From Enterobacteriaceae bacterium 89 (lineage in GTDB: Bacteria; Pseudomonadota; Gammaproteobacteria; Enterobacterales; Enterobacteriaceae): a DNA stretch of 64,000 bases. The notes under the pieces were generated by a model, which was not told the origin of the DNA, searched no databases, and worked only from the letters and a program-made list of their open reading frames with translations. Positions 35,090-45,682 of this stretch are shown one piece after another. Position numbers and translations under genes: made by a program. How positions within the stretch are numbered: the stretch's first letter is position 1; each line of letters opens with the position of its first letter. Location: NCBI GenBank assembly GCA_014156375.1, contig RQJH01000005.1:62001-126000 (forward strand). The letters are read 5' to 3'.

Positions 35090-37033
35090 TTGAGTGACAT
35101 GGCGAAAAACCTAATACTCTGGCTGGTCATCGCAGTAGTGCTGATGTCCGTGTTCCAGAGCTTTGGGCCCAGCGAGTCAAATGGCCGTAAGGTGGATTAC
35201 TCTACCTTCCTGCAAGAGGTCAATCAGGACCAGGTTCGCGAAGCGCGTATCAACGGACGTGAGATCAACGTTACCAAGAAAGATAGTAACCGTTACACGA
35301 CTTATATTCCGGTTAACGATCCTAAACTGCTTGATAACCTGCTGACCAAAAACGTGAAAGTGGTTGGTGAACCGCCTGAAGAACCAAGCCTGCTGGCTTC
35401 TATCTTCATTTCCTGGTTCCCAATGCTTCTGCTGATTGGTGTCTGGATCTTCTTCATGCGCCAGATGCAGGGCGGCGGCGGTAAAGGCGCTATGTCGTTC
35501 GGCAAAAGCAAAGCGCGCATGCTGACGGAAGATCAGATCAAAACCACTTTTGCCGACGTTGCAGGCTGTGACGAAGCGAAAGAGGAAGTAGGCGAGCTGG
35601 TTGAATACCTGCGTGAGCCAAGCCGTTTCCAGAAGCTGGGCGGTAAAATTCCAAAAGGCGTCCTGATGGTGGGCCCACCGGGTACCGGTAAAACGCTGCT
35701 GGCGAAAGCTATCGCCGGTGAAGCTAAGGTGCCTTTCTTTACCATTTCAGGCTCTGACTTCGTAGAAATGTTCGTCGGTGTGGGTGCGTCCCGTGTCCGT
35801 GACATGTTCGAACAAGCGAAAAAAGCTGCACCTTGCATCATCTTCATCGATGAAATCGACGCCGTAGGCCGCCAGCGTGGCGCAGGCCTGGGCGGCGGTC
35901 ACGATGAGCGTGAGCAAACTCTGAACCAGATGCTGGTTGAAATGGATGGCTTCGAAGGTAACGAAGGTATCATCGTTATCGCCGCGACTAACCGTCCGGA
36001 CGTTCTCGACCCGGCGCTGCTGCGTCCAGGCCGTTTTGACCGTCAGGTTGTGGTTGGTCTGCCGGATGTTCGCGGTCGTGAGCAGATCCTGAAAGTCCAC
36101 ATGCGTCGTGTGCCTCTGGCACCCGATATTGACGCGGCAATCATTGCCCGTGGTACTCCAGGCTTCTCCGGTGCGGACCTCGCCAACCTTGTCAACGAAG
36201 CTGCTCTGTTCGCCGCTCGCGGTAACAAGCGCGTCGTCTCCATGGTTGAGTTCGAGAAAGCAAAAGACAAGATCATGATGGGTGCGGAACGTCGCTCCAT
36301 GGTGATGACCGAAGCGCAGAAAGAGTCCACCGCTTATCACGAGGCAGGTCATGCGATTATTGGTCGTCTGGTACCGGAACACGATCCGGTGCACAAAGTG
36401 ACGATTATTCCTCGCGGACGTGCTCTGGGTGTGACCTTCTTCCTGCCAGAAGGCGATGCTATCAGTGCCAGCCGTCAGAAGCTGGAGAGCCAAATCTCCA
36501 CGCTGTACGGTGGTCGTCTGGCTGAAGAAATTATCTACGGTGTGGAACATGTTTCTACCGGTGCGTCTAACGACATTAAAGTCGCGACCAACCTGGCACG
36601 TAACATGGTCACTCAGTGGGGCTTCTCCGACAAACTCGGTCCTCTGCTGTATGCAGAAGAAGAGGGTGAAGTGTTCCTGGGCCGCAGCGTAGCGAAAGCC
36701 AAGCACATGTCCGATGAAACGGCTCGTATCATCGACCAGGAAGTGAAAGCGCTGATCGAACGTAACTACGCTCGCGCTCGTCAGATCCTGAACGACAACA
36801 TGGATATCCTGCATTCGATGAAAGACGCGCTCATGAAATATGAGACCATCGATGCACCGCAGATCGACGACCTGATGGCTCGCCGTGATGTGCGCCCGCC
36901 AGCGGGTTGGGAAGATCCAGGTTCGTCTAACAACTCTGGCAATAATGGCACCCCGCAGGCTCCGCGTCCGGTCGACGAACCGCGCACGCCTAACCCGGGC
37001 AATACCATGTCAGAGCAGCTCGGCGACAAGTAA
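35090..37033 (+). CDS. ftsH: ATP-dependent zinc metalloprotease FtsH
   Basis: 647 residues with the TTG start. Inner-membrane AAA+ protease that degrades LpxC, sigma-32, YccA and other proteins. Two transmembrane helices (about 7-25 and 100-120) flank a periplasmic domain; AAA domain with Walker A GPPGTGKT (about 195), Walker [12 protein letters not shown] region, and the zinc site HEAGH starting at residue 417. The TTG at 35090 has AAGAGG eight bases upstream; the ATG at 35099 (644-residue form) would be 17 bases from it, so TTG is favoured. Confidence 0.96.
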   Translation: MSDMAKNLILWLVIAVVLMSVFQSFGPSESNGRKVDYSTFLQEVNQDQVREARINGREINVTKKDSNRYTTYIPVNDPKLLDNLLTKNVKVVGEPPEEPSLLASIFISWFPMLLLIGVWIFFMRQMQGGGGKGAMSFGKSKARMLTEDQIKTTFADVAGCDEAKEEVGELVEYLREPSRFQKLGGKIPKGVLMVGPPGTGKTLLAKAIAGEAKVPFFTISGSDFVEMFVGVGASRVRDMFEQAKKAAPCIIFIDEIDAVGRQRGAGLGGGHDEREQTLNQMLVEMDGFEGNEGIIVIAATNRPDVLDPALLRPGRFDRQVVVGLPDVRGREQILKVHMRRVPLAPDIDAAIIARGTPGFSGADLANLVNEAALFAARGNKRVVSMVEFEKAKDKIMMGAERRSMVMTEAQKESTAYHEAGHAIIGRLVPEHDPVHKVTIIPRGRALGVTFFLPEGDAISASRQKLESQISTLYGGRLAEEIIYGVEHVSTGASNDIKVATNLARNMVTQWGFSDKLGPLLYAEEEGEVFLGRSVAKAKHMSDETARIIDQEVKALIERNYARARQILNDNMDILHSMKDALMKYETIDAPQIDDLMARRDVRPPAGWEDPGSSNNSGNNGTPQAPRPVDEPRTPNPGNTMSEQLGDK

Positions 37034-37065
37034 GTTTCCGTCACGGAACAGGTCGTTTATGCTTG

Positions 37066-37096
37066 AAACCCTGGGGCTTGCCCCGGGGTTTTTCTT
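37066..37096 (+). terminator. Terminator after ftsH
   Basis: AAACCCTGGGG/CCCCGGGGTTT (37066-37076 with 37081-37091) with a following TTCTTTTTC tract. folP begins 36 bases later, so some readthrough is likely. Confidence 0.85.
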
Positions 37097-37131
37097 TTTC
37101 AGTTCTTCACCGTAAGACCAGGGACTCAGCC

Positions 37132-37980
37132 ATGAAACTCTACGCCCAGGGCAGCACGCTCGATCTCTCCCATCCGCATGTGATGGGGATCCTTAACGTT
37201 ACTCCCGATTCATTTTCTGATGGTGGCACTCATAACCAGCTGATTGATGCGCTGAAGCACGCCAATCTGATGATCAATGCCGGGGCGACGATTGTGGATG
37301 TCGGCGGAGAATCTACGCGCCCCGGTGCTGCGGAAGTCAGCGTTGAGGAAGAGCTGGAGCGCGTGATCCCGGTGGTTGAGGCGATAGCCCAGCGCTTTGA
37401 AGTCTGGATTTCGGTGGATACCTCAAAGCCAGAAGTCATCAGGGAATCGGCCCGCGTGGGGGCGCATATCATTAACGATATTCGTTCTTTGACGGAGCCC
37501 GGGGCGCTGGAGGCGGCGGCAGAAACGGGCCTTCCCGTTTGTCTGATGCACATGCAAGGGCAACCGACCACCATGCAGGAAGCGCCAAAATACGATGATG
37601 TTTTTGCCGATGTGAATCGCTTCTTTATTGAGCACATTGCGCGCTGCGAAGCGGCTGGTATCGCAAAAAACAAATTGTTGCTCGACCCGGGCTTTGGTTT
37701 CGGTAAAAATCTCCAGCACAACTATGCATTACTCGCACGTTTGTCGGAATTCCATCGTTTTGAACTGCCGCTATTGGTCGGCATGTCGCGCAAGTCGATG
37801 GTCGGACAGCTGCTGAACGTAGGGCCATCTGAGCGCCTGAGCGGCAGTCTGGCATGTGCCGCGATTGCCGCCATGCAGGGTGCGCATATCCTCCGTGTGC
37901 ATGATGTTAAAGAAACAGTAGAAGCAATGCGCGTGGTGGAAGCCACTCTGTCTGCAAGGAAAAATAAATACTATGAGTAA
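37132..37980 (+). CDS. folP: Dihydropteroate synthase
   Basis: 282 residues, TIM barrel. Condenses p-aminobenzoate with the pterin diphosphate in folate synthesis; target of sulfonamides. Signatures [14 protein letters not shown] (about 19-32) and [11 protein letters not shown] (about 56-66), and SRKSM near residue 221, are as in susceptible enterobacteria. The ATG at 37132 gives the E. coli length; an earlier in-frame ATG lies within the ftsH terminator. Overlaps glmM by eight bases. Confidence 0.96.
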   Translation: MKLYAQGSTLDLSHPHVMGILNVTPDSFSDGGTHNQLIDALKHANLMINAGATIVDVGGESTRPGAAEVSVEEELERVIPVVEAIAQRFEVWISVDTSKPEVIRESARVGAHIINDIRSLTEPGALEAAAETGLPVCLMHMQGQPTTMQEAPKYDDVFADVNRFFIEHIARCEAAGIAKNKLLLDPGFGFGKNLQHNYALLARLSEFHRFELPLLVGMSRKSMVGQLLNVGPSERLSGSLACAAIAAMQGAHILRVHDVKETVEAMRVVEATLSARKNKYYE

Positions 37981-39310
37981 CCGTAAATATTTTGGCACCG
38001 ACGGTATCCGCGGCCGTGTAGGCGACGCACCGATCACCCCTGATTTCGTTCTCAAGCTGGGCTTCGCCGCAGGCAAAGTGCTGGCTCGCCATGGCTCACG
38101 AAAAGTGATCATCGGCAAAGACACCCGTATTTCTGGCTACATGCTCGAATCTGCCCTGGAAGCCGGGCTGGCGGCAGCAGGGCTGTCCGCTTCCTTTACC
38201 GGACCGATGCCGACCCCTGCGGTGGCTTACCTGACCCGCACTTTCCGCGCTGAGGCCGGGATTGTTATTTCCGCATCCCACAATCCGTTCTATGACAACG
38301 GCATCAAATTCTTCTCCATCGACGGGACAAAACTACCGGACGCAGTAGAAGAAGCGATTGAAGCGGAGCTGGAAAAAGAGATCACCTGCGTAGATTCTGC
38401 TGAACTGGGGAAAGCCAGCCGGATCGTGGATGCCGCCGGCCGGTATATCGAATTCTGTAAAGCTACGTTCCCGAACGAGCTGAACCTGAATGAACTGAAA
38501 ATTGTGGTGGACTGTGCGAATGGCGCAACCTATCACATCGCGCCGAACGTCTTCCGCGAACTTGGCGCAAAAGTCATTACTATCGGCTGCGAGCCGAACG
38601 GCCTGAATATCAACGAAGAAGTTGGTGCGACCGATGTGCGTGCGCTGCAGGCGCGCGTACTGGCCGAAAAAGCTCATCTGGGCATCGCTTTTGACGGCGA
38701 CGGCGACCGCGTCATCATGGTTGACCACGAAGGCAATAAGGTCGATGGCGATCAGATCCTTTACATCATTGCCCGTGAAGGTCTGCGTCAGGGCCAGCTG
38801 CGCGGCGGTGCCGTGGGTACGCTGATGAGCAACATGGGGCTGGAAGTGGCGCTCAAGCAGCTGGGCATTCCGTTCACTCGTGCAAAAGTGGGCGATCGTT
38901 ACGTGCTGGAAAAACTGCAGGAGAAAGGCTGGCGCATTGGCGCGGAGAACTCCGGGCATGTGATTCTGCTGGATAAGACCACCACGGGTGACGGCATTGT
39001 CGCGGCACTTCAGGTCGTGGCGGCGATGGCGCGTAATCATATGACATTGCAGGATCTGTGCAGCGGAATGAAAATGTTCCCTCAGGTGCTGGTCAATGTG
39101 CGCTACACCGACGGCGGCGAAAACCCGCTCGATCACGAGAGTGTGAAAAGCGCGACGGCTGAAGTTGAGGCGGCGTTGGGTAGTCGTGGACGCGTGCTGC
39201 TGCGTAAATCTGGAACCGAGCCTCTTATTCGCGTCATGGTTGAAGGCGAAGACGAAGCACAGGTGACCGCTTTTGCGCATCGTATCGCGGACGCGGTGAA
39301 AGCAGTCTGA
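37973..39310 (+). CDS. glmM: Phosphoglucosamine mutase
   Basis: 445 residues. Interconverts glucosamine 6-phosphate and 1-phosphate for UDP-GlcNAc, which feeds MurA and LPS. The phosphoserine is S102 in VISASHNPF. The metal-binding DGDGDR (about 241-246) and sugar-binding GEENSGH-type GAENSGHV (about 323) and the C-terminal [12 protein letters not shown] phosphate loop are intact. Translationally coupled to folP by overlap. Confidence 0.97.
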   Translation: MSNRKYFGTDGIRGRVGDAPITPDFVLKLGFAAGKVLARHGSRKVIIGKDTRISGYMLESALEAGLAAAGLSASFTGPMPTPAVAYLTRTFRAEAGIVISASHNPFYDNGIKFFSIDGTKLPDAVEEAIEAELEKEITCVDSAELGKASRIVDAAGRYIEFCKATFPNELNLNELKIVVDCANGATYHIAPNVFRELGAKVITIGCEPNGLNINEEVGATDVRALQARVLAEKAHLGIAFDGDGDRVIMVDHEGNKVDGDQILYIIAREGLRQGQLRGGAVGTLMSNMGLEVALKQLGIPFTRAKVGDRYVLEKLQEKGWRIGAENSGHVILLDKTTTGDGIVAALQVVAAMARNHMTLQDLCSGMKMFPQVLVNVRYTDGGENPLDHESVKSATAEVEAALGSRGRVLLRKSGTEPLIRVMVEGEDEAQVTAFAHRIADAVKAV

Positions 39311-39326
39311 TTGCTTTAACTGTTTA

Positions 39327-39350
39327 AAAAGGCGACGCTTGTCGCCTTTT
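39327..39350 (+). terminator. Terminator after glmM
   Basis: A 10-bp stem AAAAGGCGAC/GTCGCCTTTT (39327-39336 with 39341-39350, loop GCTT). Confidence 0.9.
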
Positions 39351-39371
39351 AAGTGCGTCAGGAACCGCTTT

Positions 39372-39400
39372 TTGCTGTTTTTTTCCGCACTTGATACAAT
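39372..39400 (+). promoter_or_regulatory. Promoter of secG-leuU
   Basis: TTGCTG (39372-39377), 17-bp spacer, TACAAT (39395-39400). It follows the glmM terminator and would give a leader of about 130 nt before secG. Confidence 0.6.
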
Positions 39401-39535
39401 GGCTCAAAATTGCCCTTGCGAAGGCCATTCGCTTTGGTTAGTATTCACACCCGCTTCAGTGGGAAACGTTAATAAATCCCGCTTTAATGGTTGAAGCAAT
39501 TGGTATGCGGTAATCCCGCAAGGAACAGGTTGATT

Positions 39536-39865
39536 ATGTACGAAGCTCTTCTGGTCGTTTTCCTTCTTGTTGCGATTGGCCTCGTTGGTCTGATCATGCT
39601 GCAGCAGGGTAAAGGCGCTGATATGGGAGCCTCCTTCGGAGCAGGCGCATCCGCTACATTGTTTGGTTCAAGTGGTTCAGGTAACTTTATGACCCGCATG
39701 ACCGCAATTCTGGCGACGCTGTTCTTCATCATCAGTCTGGTTCTGGGTAACCTGAATACCAACAAGACCAGCAAAGGAAGCGAGTGGGATAACCTGACTG
39801 CACCGAAGTCAGAACAGACTCAACCTGCTGCACCAGCAGCACCGAGCAGCGATATCCCGCACTAA
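39536..39865 (+). CDS. secG: Sec translocase subunit SecG
   Basis: 109 residues. Two transmembrane helices (about 3-22 and 52-72) joined by a glycine/serine-rich loop ([19 protein letters not shown]), the inverted-topology subunit of SecYEG. C-terminal tail rich in Ala, Pro and Gln. ATG 39536 was chosen because MYEALLVVF is the family N-terminus and AAGGAACAGG precedes it. The tRNA leuU follows ten bases after the stop. Confidence 0.95.
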   Translation: MYEALLVVFLLVAIGLVGLIMLQQGKGADMGASFGAGASATLFGSSGSGNFMTRMTAILATLFFIISLVLGNLNTNKTSKGSEWDNLTAPKSEQTQPAAPAAPSSDIPH

Positions 39866-39874
39866 GTTTTCAGT

Positions 39875-39961
39875 ACCGAGGTGGTGGAATTGGTAGACAC
39901 GCTACCTTGAGGTGGTAGTGCCCTAACGGGCTTGTGGGTTCGAGTCCCATCCTCGGTACCA
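39875..39961 (+). tRNA. leuU: tRNA-Leu(GAG)
   Basis: 87 nt with encoded CCA. Acceptor stem ACCGAGG/CCTCGGT, discriminator A, anticodon loop TTGAGGT between CTACC and GGTAG gives anticodon GAG (reads CUU/CUC). A long variable arm (TGCCCTAACGGGCT) marks a class II tRNA. It lies in the secG transcript as in E. coli. Its 3' end is repeated in part at 44854-44872. Confidence 0.97.
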
Positions 39962-39975
39962 ATATTCCAGAAAAG

Positions 39976-40000
39976 AGACGTCGAAAGACGTCTTTTTTTG
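39976..40000 (+). terminator. Terminator after leuU
   Basis: AGACGTC/GACGTCT (39976-39982 with 39987-39993, GAAA tetraloop) followed by T7 and a second T run. Confidence 0.92.
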
Positions 40001-40123
40001 TTTTTGTCTTTCCCATTCTAGCCCGCAGTTTTTTTATAAATAAAACTGTTCTGTCTGCTCCCGCTATTAATCGATAAAGTCATCGGCGTCTATTTTTGAA
40101 TCCACTGCAGGAACCGCGACGCC

Positions 40124-40519
40124 GTGAGAATATCTACTATTGTGACCCTGACGGGAATATTGCTGCTGGCAGGTTGCAGCTCGTCCTCTTCAACCGCTGT
40201 TAATCAGATACAGACGATGCCAATCCCTGTGGTACAGCCACAAAATACGGCAGCAGCAGACAGTGCAACGCTGACGTCCTGCTATAAAGAGAACGCGCGG
40301 CGTATTAGCGAGCTGGAGTTTACTTTGAAATCTAATATGCTGCAGGGCGTTAAACCGGCTGAAGTGCTGGATACCCACAGCGATGCTCACCGTGTATTTG
40401 CGGCGCTGTCAAAGCTTGAACAGATCTCAGCGATGAACGAAAGTTATCATAAAGAAGGGAATGTGGCTGGCCTGAAAGCCATTAACCAGGTGCTTCAACC
40501 TCTGAAAGTGGCCGCCTGA
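40124..40519 (+). CDS. Small lipoprotein of unknown function
   Basis: 131 residues from a GTG start with GCAGGA upstream. Type II signal peptide with lipobox LLAGC, lipidated Cys18, followed by five serines; no Asp at +2, so outer-membrane sorting is expected. The mature part has a Gln/Pro/Ala-rich linker (about 24-48), one further cysteine (C53) and a helical region (about 55-125). I recognise no family. It is the first gene of the accessory stretch after leuU and is absent from the E. coli K-12 locus. Ends in a hairpin shared with the convergent yfaZ-like gene. Confidence 0.75.
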   Translation: MRISTIVTLTGILLLAGCSSSSSTAVNQIQTMPIPVVQPQNTAAADSATLTSCYKENARRISELEFTLKSNMLQGVKPAEVLDTHSDAHRVFAALSKLEQISAMNESYHKEGNVAGLKAINQVLQPLKVAA

Positions 40520-40530
40520 CGGAAATGCAA

Positions 40531-40552
40531 GATTGCCGGGTGTCCGGCAATC
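40531..40552. terminator. Hairpin between the lipoprotein and YfaZ-like genes
   Basis: GATTGCCGG/CCGGCAATC (40531-40539 with 40544-40552), a 9-bp stem between convergent genes. T runs are poor on both sides. Confidence 0.5.
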
Positions 40553-40565
40553 TTAAGAAGCAGTA

Positions 40566-41117
40566 TCAGAAGGTAAAGTTAAAACCCGCATAGGCGCCAT
40601 CGGCCAGTTTATTGTCACGATGGTCATGCTTGCCGGCCATATCCATATAGCGATATCCAGCCTCAATACTCATCGATTTAATAATCTTCACACGCACGCC
40701 AGCATTGGCTTCAACGTAGTCCTCTACGCCGCTGGAGAGCGAATCTGGCGAGTAATAGCCTTCGCCAAACACAGTGATAAAATCGCCCAGTGGGATCTGA
40801 GCGCCGCCGCCTACCGCTACCGCGTAGCCTTCATCACCATCATTTGGATTCAGGTAAAGCGCTTTGCCGCCTACGGTAAACAACACCGGGCCTAAAGGCA
40901 GATTTAAACCCATGCCCAGGCCTGCAATATCGCCGTCATCGTCGCTGTGTGCCCAGTTACCGTTGAACGTCAGACCTGGGTTGTCAGCCCCAAAACTGGC
41001 GGACAGGTTAGTGAATTCAGTGCCCGCTTCCCCGTGCAGATTGACGGAGGCGTTTGCCGTGGCGGCAGCGCCGAGAGTGGTAATCAGCACCGCCGTTTTC
41101 AAATTGAATTTACGCAT
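40566..41117 (-). CDS. YfaZ-family outer-membrane protein
   Basis: 183 residues with a signal peptide (about 1-23, cleavage after ANA). Alternating hydrophobic residues and a C-terminal aromatic (FNFTF) mark an outer-membrane beta-barrel. The repeats GEAGTEFTNLSASFG and NAGVRVKIIKSMSIEAGYRY resemble E. coli YfaZ, a putative porin of unknown role. E. coli yfaZ is elsewhere on the chromosome, so this may be a second copy or a moved one. A terminator of the upstream OmpA-like gene lies just before it, so it has its own promoter. Confidence 0.8.
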   Translation of the reverse strand: MRKFNLKTAVLITTLGAAATANASVNLHGEAGTEFTNLSASFGADNPGLTFNGNWAHSDDDGDIAGLGMGLNLPLGPVLFTVGGKALYLNPNDGDEGYAVAVGGGAQIPLGDFITVFGEGYYSPDSLSSGVEDYVEANAGVRVKIIKSMSIEAGYRYMDMAGKHDHRDNKLADGAYAGFNFTF

Positions 41118-41136
41118 CTGTTAGTCCCTCAGATAG

Positions 41137-41162
41137 AAAAAAGCCCGATCGGAGGATCGGGC
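41137..41162 (-). terminator. Terminator of the OmpA-like gene
   Basis: Minus-strand stem GCCCGATC/GATCGGGC (41143-41150 with 41155-41162) followed by six T (complement of 41137-41142). Confidence 0.92.
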
Positions 41163-41194
41163 AAATAAATCAGGTGTTTGCTATCGCGAATAAA

Positions 41195-42232
41195 TTACTG
41201 GCCGGAAATCTGCACAACAACGCGACGATCCGGTGCCAGGCAGGAAATCAGGGCATTTCCAGTCTGGTTGTCACAGCTGTTGCCGGTCACAGAATCGCTG
41301 GCGCCACGGCCTTCGGTCTGGATGTTAGCCGCAGGCATACCCAGGCTTACCAGCTCGTCGGCAACGGCCTGAGCACGTTTAGCCGACAGCTGCTGGTTGT
41401 ATTCCGCTTTACCGGTACGGTCGCTGTAGCCGATGACGGTTGTAGACTGGCCTTTAGTAGCTTGCATGTCCGGAGAGTTGTAAAGCTGAGAGATAGCGGC
41501 TTTGCCCTGGTCAGTCAGAGTCGCAGAGTCATAACCGAACATCACGTCAGATTTCAGATTGAATGTTTTCACTTCCGGAGCGGCAACAGGCGCTGCAGCA
41601 ACGACTGGTGCAGCATCTTCAGCCTGGCCGAAACGGTAGACGATACCAGCGGTAACGGAGTGAACGTCAGAGCTCAGGCCGATCTGGTTAGAGTTACCAA
41701 CGTTGCTCACCCACTGGTATTCCAGGCGGCCAGCCCAGTCTTTGGTAAAGGCGTATTCGGTACCGACGGCAACCACCGGACGCACGCCAGTGTCGAATTT
41801 GTTGTGCCCGGCAACGTCGGTTTCAGCACGGTAGCCCATTGCGCCGAAACGGCCATACAGGTCCCAGTCGTCGGTCAGACCGTAGCTGGTCTTCAGGGAC
41901 ATCTGCAGACCCTGGCTTTTCAGTTTCGCGCCAGAAGCACCGTTATTGCCGTTGTACTGGGCGTTGCCGAGGTAGTCGTAACCAGCTTCTACAGCCAGCC
42001 AGTTATTGATCTGATAACCACCGAATACGCCACCGCCGACGTTGTCGTGATCAACGTTGAAATCGTTAGAGGGAGCGAGGTCGCGATTGAAACCCTTGCT
42101 GGCGTTAACGTCAGCGTAATGAGACCAGCCGAATTTTGCACCGCCGTACCAGGTACCTGCATCACCGGCAGCAAAAGCGGTGGACACAGCGCACGCGTTT
42201 AAAACCATCAGAGCGACAAGCGTCTTTTTCAT
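41195..42232 (-). CDS. OmpA-family porin, second paralogue
   Basis: 345 residues. Signal peptide (1-21, cleavage after AFA), an 8-strand OmpA beta-barrel (about 22-200), an Ala/Pro/Val linker (AAPVVAAAPVAAPEV) and a periplasmic OmpA-C peptidoglycan-binding domain (about 220-345). The binding Asp is in GYSDRTG and the Arg in LSAKRAQAV; the two cysteines near the end (NSCDN, ISCLAPDRR) can form the OmpA disulphide. The true ompA lies near sulA in enterobacteria, so this is an extra copy. The barrel loops differ from E. coli OmpA. Single-gene transcript with its own terminator. Confidence 0.88.
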   Translation of the reverse strand: MKKTLVALMVLNACAVSTAFAAGDAGTWYGGAKFGWSHYADVNASKGFNRDLAPSNDFNVDHDNVGGGVFGGYQINNWLAVEAGYDYLGNAQYNGNNGASGAKLKSQGLQMSLKTSYGLTDDWDLYGRFGAMGYRAETDVAGHNKFDTGVRPVVAVGTEYAFTKDWAGRLEYQWVSNVGNSNQIGLSSDVHSVTAGIVYRFGQAEDAAPVVAAAPVAAPEVKTFNLKSDVMFGYDSATLTDQGKAAISQLYNSPDMQATKGQSTTVIGYSDRTGKAEYNQQLSAKRAQAVADELVSLGMPAANIQTEGRGASDSVTGNSCDNQTGNALISCLAPDRRVVVQISGQ

Positions 42233-42445
42233 CTTGAACCTTGATCCTGTTATTAAAGCGAATTAATGAATGCTAAATAGCGCAGGCGGTTAAGATATCG
42301 ATGATTGTTGCTTATTGTTAATTCAATTCAGTTTAATTTTAAATCTGGCGTGATTTTTATTCGCTGGTTTTTCTGAGTGTATGGGAGTGTATTAAAATGT
42401 AATTAACCTCCGCTGTGGGAATTCACAGCGGGGGTGGGGATGTGT

Positions 42446-43075
42446 TTAAAATTTTTCGGGTAGTGATTCAATGTGCTGCAGATAGCCACCGCGGATAAAC
42501 TGAATATATTTCCCTTTCTTCAGCGCAGAGAGCACGTTCAAAATACTGCTGCGGGATAGATGCGTTCGGTCCTGAATATAATCCAGCATTGACGTCCGCA
42601 TCCGGGTTTCTTCCGGTAGCAGGATCATTTCCAGCAGATGATTACGGATCACTGAATAGGTACGCTGCTGGACAACCAGCTCGTCACGATAGGTCATATA
42701 GGCTGTATGATAGGACAGCAGACGGGTTACATCTTCCCACAGGTTCTGCTCCCTCAGGATAGGGAGGGCGTCATCGGCATCGATACGCAGGAGCGTACAG
42801 TCGATTTCCGCCCGCAAACCATGAGTGCGCATGGGCTGGAGTATTTCGGCGATGCCAAACAGGTGGGCTTCGTACACGGTGACCATCAGCAGCCCATCAG
42901 AATTACGCAGAATAGAAATTTCGCCGGCTTTAAACAGATAGAGCTGCGGCTTGCCTTTAAAATCCCAGCTTATTTTTTTTCTGGCGATGGCGTTTAGTGG
43001 GACCGCATGCGGTTCAAGCGCAGCCAGTAAACGTTCGATAGCTTCTTGCGGGCGGACAGGTTGCGTAATATGCAT
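42446..43075 (-). CDS. IprA/YaiV-like winged-helix regulator
   Basis: 209 residues from ATG 43075, preceded by GAGGA five bases upstream; an ATG four codons earlier is less well placed. The N-terminal half is a cyclic-nucleotide-binding-like beta region (about 25-110) and the C-terminal half a winged HTH (about 150-200, MLDYIQDRTHLSRSSILNVL then ALKKGKYIQF). It resembles E. coli IprA (YaiV), linked to peroxide resistance. No cAMP-binding arginine/serine cassette is evident. Upstream of and co-oriented with the OmpA-like gene, so that gene is a natural candidate target; this is inference. Confidence 0.75.
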   Translation of the reverse strand: MHITQPVRPQEAIERLLAALEPHAVPLNAIARKKISWDFKGKPQLYLFKAGEISILRNSDGLLMVTVYEAHLFGIAEILQPMRTHGLRAEIDCTLLRIDADDALPILREQNLWEDVTRLLSYHTAYMTYRDELVVQQRTYSVIRNHLLEMILLPEETRMRTSMLDYIQDRTHLSRSSILNVLSALKKGKYIQFIRGGYLQHIESLPEKF

Positions 43076-43210
43076 AGAGATCCTCATGGGTAATGATGAT
43101 TTCTTTGATCAGAAGTTATAGCCAGCATATTAATGTACAACGCGAGGGGCGGATAGGTAAATTGAGCTTAAAAAACTGCGAGTCTGGCAACTCTTTTCCG
43201 ATATAAAAAT

Positions 43211-43234
43211 AAAAAAGGCCGGAAAGTCCGGCCT
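43211..43234 (-). terminator. Terminator of argG
   Basis: Minus-strand stem AGGCCGGA/TCCGGCCT (43216-43223 with 43227-43234) followed by T (complement of the A run 43211-43216). Confidence 0.92.
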
Positions 43235-43248
43235 GATAAAAGGAGGCG

Positions 43249-44685
<1,437 letters not shown>

Positions 44686-44808
44686 CATCTTTTTGGATAA
44701 ACGGGAAGCTATTCATCTTCTTTCCGCGAAAAAATCCTGTCACACATCGCCAACGTTATGCATAACAACAGCTTTTCATTGCTCATGGCAATAATCAGGT
44801 TGGGCGGG

Positions 44809-44838
44809 TTGACATAACCGCTGATTTCTCAATATACT
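44809..44838 (+). promoter_or_regulatory. Upstream promoter of metY-rimP-nusA-infB
   Basis: TTGACA (44809-44814), 18-bp spacer, TATACT (44833-44838). A consensus-strength promoter, about 90 bases before the tRNA. Confidence 0.7.
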
Positions 44839-44853
44839 GCAGGTCGGTTTTAC

Positions 44854-44872
44854 GTCCCGTCTTCGGTACCAA
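44854..44872 (+). repeat. Near-copy of the leuU 3' end
   Basis: The 19 bases GTCCCGTCTTCGGTACCAA differ at two positions from the leuU T-arm/acceptor end at 39944-39962. No tRNA body precedes it. It lies between the two metY promoters, in the leader of the upstream one. It may be an old tRNA remnant or an integration footprint. Confidence 0.7.
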
Positions 44873-44885
44873 ATCCCAGCAGTAT

Positions 44886-44914
44886 TTGCGTTTTTTGCTC
44901 AGTTTGAGTAAAAT
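44886..44914 (+). promoter_or_regulatory. Proximal promoter of metY
   Basis: TTGCGT (44886-44891), 17-bp spacer, TAAAAT (44909-44914). The start would fall near 44921, a few bases before the tRNA 5' end. Confidence 0.7.
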
Positions 44915-44929
44915 ATGCCACGTTTCAGG

Positions 44930-45006
<77 letters not shown>

Positions 45007-45120
45007 CTTTCCCTTTGAGTTTTTTTTCAAATATACTCTTCGTAGTCGTCTGGATTTGAAAAAATTCTCTCGGAAAGTACTCCAGATCGCAGTTGCGGTC
45101 TTAGGGTTCAGTTATCTAAA

Positions 45121-45143
45121 GCCCCGATTTATCGGGGTTTTTT
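45121..45143 (+). terminator. Terminator between metY and rimP
   Basis: CCCCGAT/ATCGGGG (45122-45128 with 45131-45137) followed by T6. Since rimP follows without an obvious new promoter, it is probably a partial terminator. Confidence 0.85.
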
Positions 45144-45202
45144 GTTATCTGACTAAAGAATAACTGGGCTTTATGCCCTTTTTTTACGTCTTGGGGGTGG
45201 GC

Positions 45203-45655
45203 TTGTCCACTTTAGAACAGAAATTAACAGAGATGCTTACTGCGCCGGTTGAGGCTTTGGGCTTCGAGCTGGTCGGCATCGAATTCATTCGCGGTCGCAC
45301 ATCCACGCTGCGCATCTATATTGATAGTGAAGATGGCATCAATGTTGATGACTGTGCTGAGGTGAGCCACCAGGTCAGTGCCGTCATGGATGTCGAAGAT
45401 CCTATAACCGTCGCTTACAACCTGGAAGTTTCCTCACCAGGGCTCGACCGGCCTATGTTCACCGCTGAACATTACACACGTTTCCTCGGTGAAGAGGTTA
45501 CGGTTGTCCTGCGTATGGCGGTTCAGAACCGTCGCAAATGGCAGGGCATTATCAAAGCGGTAGATGGTGAGATGATCACTGTTACAGTCGAAGGCAAAGA
45601 TGAAGTGTTCGCGCTGAGTAACATCCAGAAGGCGAACCTGGTTCCCCACTTTTAA
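45203..45655 (+). CDS. rimP: Ribosome maturation factor RimP
   Basis: 150 residues from a TTG start preceded by GGGGGTGGG. Needed for 30S maturation. The upstream in-frame ATG (45173) would add ten residues not found in the family, and E. coli rimP also uses a non-AUG start, so TTG is chosen. Conserved blocks are [12 protein letters not shown] and [15 protein letters not shown]. Followed by nusA after 27 bases. Confidence 0.94.
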   Translation: MSTLEQKLTEMLTAPVEALGFELVGIEFIRGRTSTLRIYIDSEDGINVDDCAEVSHQVSAVMDVEDPITVAYNLEVSSPGLDRPMFTAEHYTRFLGEEVTVVLRMAVQNRRKWQGIIKAVDGEMITVTVEGKDEVFALSNIQKANLVPHF

Positions 45656-45682
45656 CAGTCTGGATTGAGGTGAAAGGCCCCG

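Noticed and set aside
40566..42232. Operon of the OmpA-like and YfaZ-like genes
   Set aside because: A strong terminator (41137-41162) lies between them.
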